A stretch of 64,000 nt of DNA, taken from NCBI RefSeq assembly GCF_002964665.1, contig NZ_PQBZ01000042.1, positions 304,904 through 368,903 of the forward strand. Direction: 5' to 3'. The notes below the pieces were generated by a model. It did no database searches. It was given only the letters and a program-made list of their open reading frames with translations, and had not been told where the DNA came from. Made by a program: the position numbers and the translations under genes. The DNA comes from Pseudoalteromonas sp. T1lg23B (lineage in GTDB: Bacteria; Pseudomonadota; Gammaproteobacteria; Enterobacterales; Alteromonadaceae). Of this stretch, positions 63,337 to 64,000 are shown piece after piece; the stretch's first letter is position 1; each line of letters begins with the position of its first letter.

Positions 63337-64000
63337 CTAAGCCAATAGCGCTTTGCTGTTACCGATATTTCGTCGTCGTTTCAATGTTACTCGTTCACAA
63401 TACATATCCAACGCGCGTTCTTTTCCTACCGCACCGACAAACACTTTTTCAAACTGAGTGGTCAGTTTTAGCCAATTGTCTGTTTTGATGTTCAATCTAT
63501 CTAAGATTGGTGCTTGGTTCCGCGCTATGTGACCGCGTTTGTCTGTACGAATGCATTTGCCTGTCAGTTCAACAAGTTCAAGGTAACTTTTAAGTTCGAA
63601 GGGAAGGCCTTTAGGCATATGTTTTCTTGGGCTACCTGCAAAGCGTGCAAGTTGCTTTGGCTGTTTACCCTCTTTGGCTTGTTCACAGCGTATTTGAATA
63701 CTGGTGTGGGCTGACTCTTCTGGTGTCTTTGCCATTTTGGCTCTGATTGGGTTTAAATCAACATACGCCATACAGGCCATGAGTGCCGCTTCATCAAGTA
63801 ATGCTTGGCTTTTAAAACGCCCCTCCCAGAATCTGCCAGTACACCCATCTTCTTTGTTTGCTTCACGTGCGATGCCTTCGTTCAACACCCGCATAAACCA
63901 ACTAATACTGGACAGTCGGCGTCGGTATTCTTTTATCTCTTTGTCTAAAAAGAATCTTTGACCTTCGTCTAGACGCTCATCGTGCAGATATTTATGACCC
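63337..64000 (-). CDS. Y1 (REP/IS200-like) transposase, 5' part outside the window
   Basis: The minus-strand frame enters from the right edge at GHKYLHDERL, equivalent to residue 105 of the left copy, and runs 220 residues to its stop at 63337. It contains the C-terminal family blocks ISWFMRVLNEG, GCTGRFWEGRFKSQALLDE and YVDLNPIRAKMA, followed by a basic tail. The HUH motif lies outside the window. Joined to the left copy's first 104 residues, the full protein would be about 325 residues. These enzymes act on single-stranded DNA at palindromic or repeat ends. It appears intact as far as seen. Confidence 0.88.
   Translation of the reverse strand, partial: GHKYLHDERLDEGQRFFLDKEIKEYRRRLSSISWFMRVLNEGIAREANKEDGCTGRFWEGRFKSQALLDEAALMACMAYVDLNPIRAKMAKTPEESAHTSIQIRCEQAKEGKQPKQLARFAGSPRKHMPKGLPFELKSYLELVELTGKCIRTDKRGHIARNQAPILDRLNIKTDNWLKLTTQFEKVFVGAVGKERALDMYCERVTLKRRRNIGNSKALLA
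63911..64000. repeat. 90-bp direct repeat, right copy
   Basis: Identical to 61689-61778 over all 90 bases up to the window end; see the left copy. Confidence 0.9.

Overview
The window looks like chromosome from a marine gammaproteobacterium of the Alteromonadales, most likely Pseudoalteromonas or a close relative. This is inferred from gene content: TonB-dependent receptors, a bacterioferritin pair with Bfd, RlmF, PepD, a TPR-sulfotransferase beside a TonB receptor, many hybrid histidine kinases, and moderately AT-rich DNA. No database search was possible.

Left part (1-8.5 kb, minus strand): a probable iron-acquisition locus. A TonB-dependent receptor is followed by an imelysin lipoprotein, two di-heme DUF1111 proteins, a second imelysin-like lipoprotein and a DUF1513 protein cut by the window edge. 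8.6-33.6 kb is mostly housekeeping and accessory metabolism: small membrane and zinc-ribbon proteins, KAS III (FabH type), PepD and an M17 aminopeptidase meeting at a shared terminator, a LETM1-like protein, a second TonB receptor with a TPR-sulfotransferase, RlmF, an S9-type hydrolase, DUF808, thymidine kinase, an Ada-AlkA/Ogt alkylation-repair operon, a CzcI/CzcB/CzcA-type metal efflux operon, and a bacterioferritin pair convergent with bfd, which has a strong Fur box upstream.

Middle part (34.0-57.4 kb): a dense signalling region. It holds a beta-propeller GGDEF-EAL protein, a membrane hybrid kinase, a CDF transporter, a GAF protein, then a co-directional set (NIT-domain hybrid kinase with HPt, REC-EAL phosphodiesterase, double-receiver protein, cytosolic hybrid kinase, lone HPt). 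This set looks like a phosphorelay feeding cyclic-di-GMP breakdown. An AraC/GyrI regulator and a third, frameshifted hybrid kinase follow.

Right part (57.4-64 kb): an accessory region with an IS3 orfA remnant, a large secreted beta-helix/LamG protein, and two copies of a Y1 (REP/IS200-like) transposase, the left one truncated and the right one running off the window. Between the two copies lie short repeats with a GTGGGTGTCC core, a small multi-pass membrane protein and an upstream open fragment that could be a displaced toxin tip with its immunity gene.

Four well-conserved genes are each broken by a single-base length change (near 3260, 22686, 33114 and 55446). In every case adding or removing one base restores a textbook protein, so sequence error is as likely as true pseudogenes. 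No tRNA, rRNA, CRISPR array, prophage or replication origin was seen.
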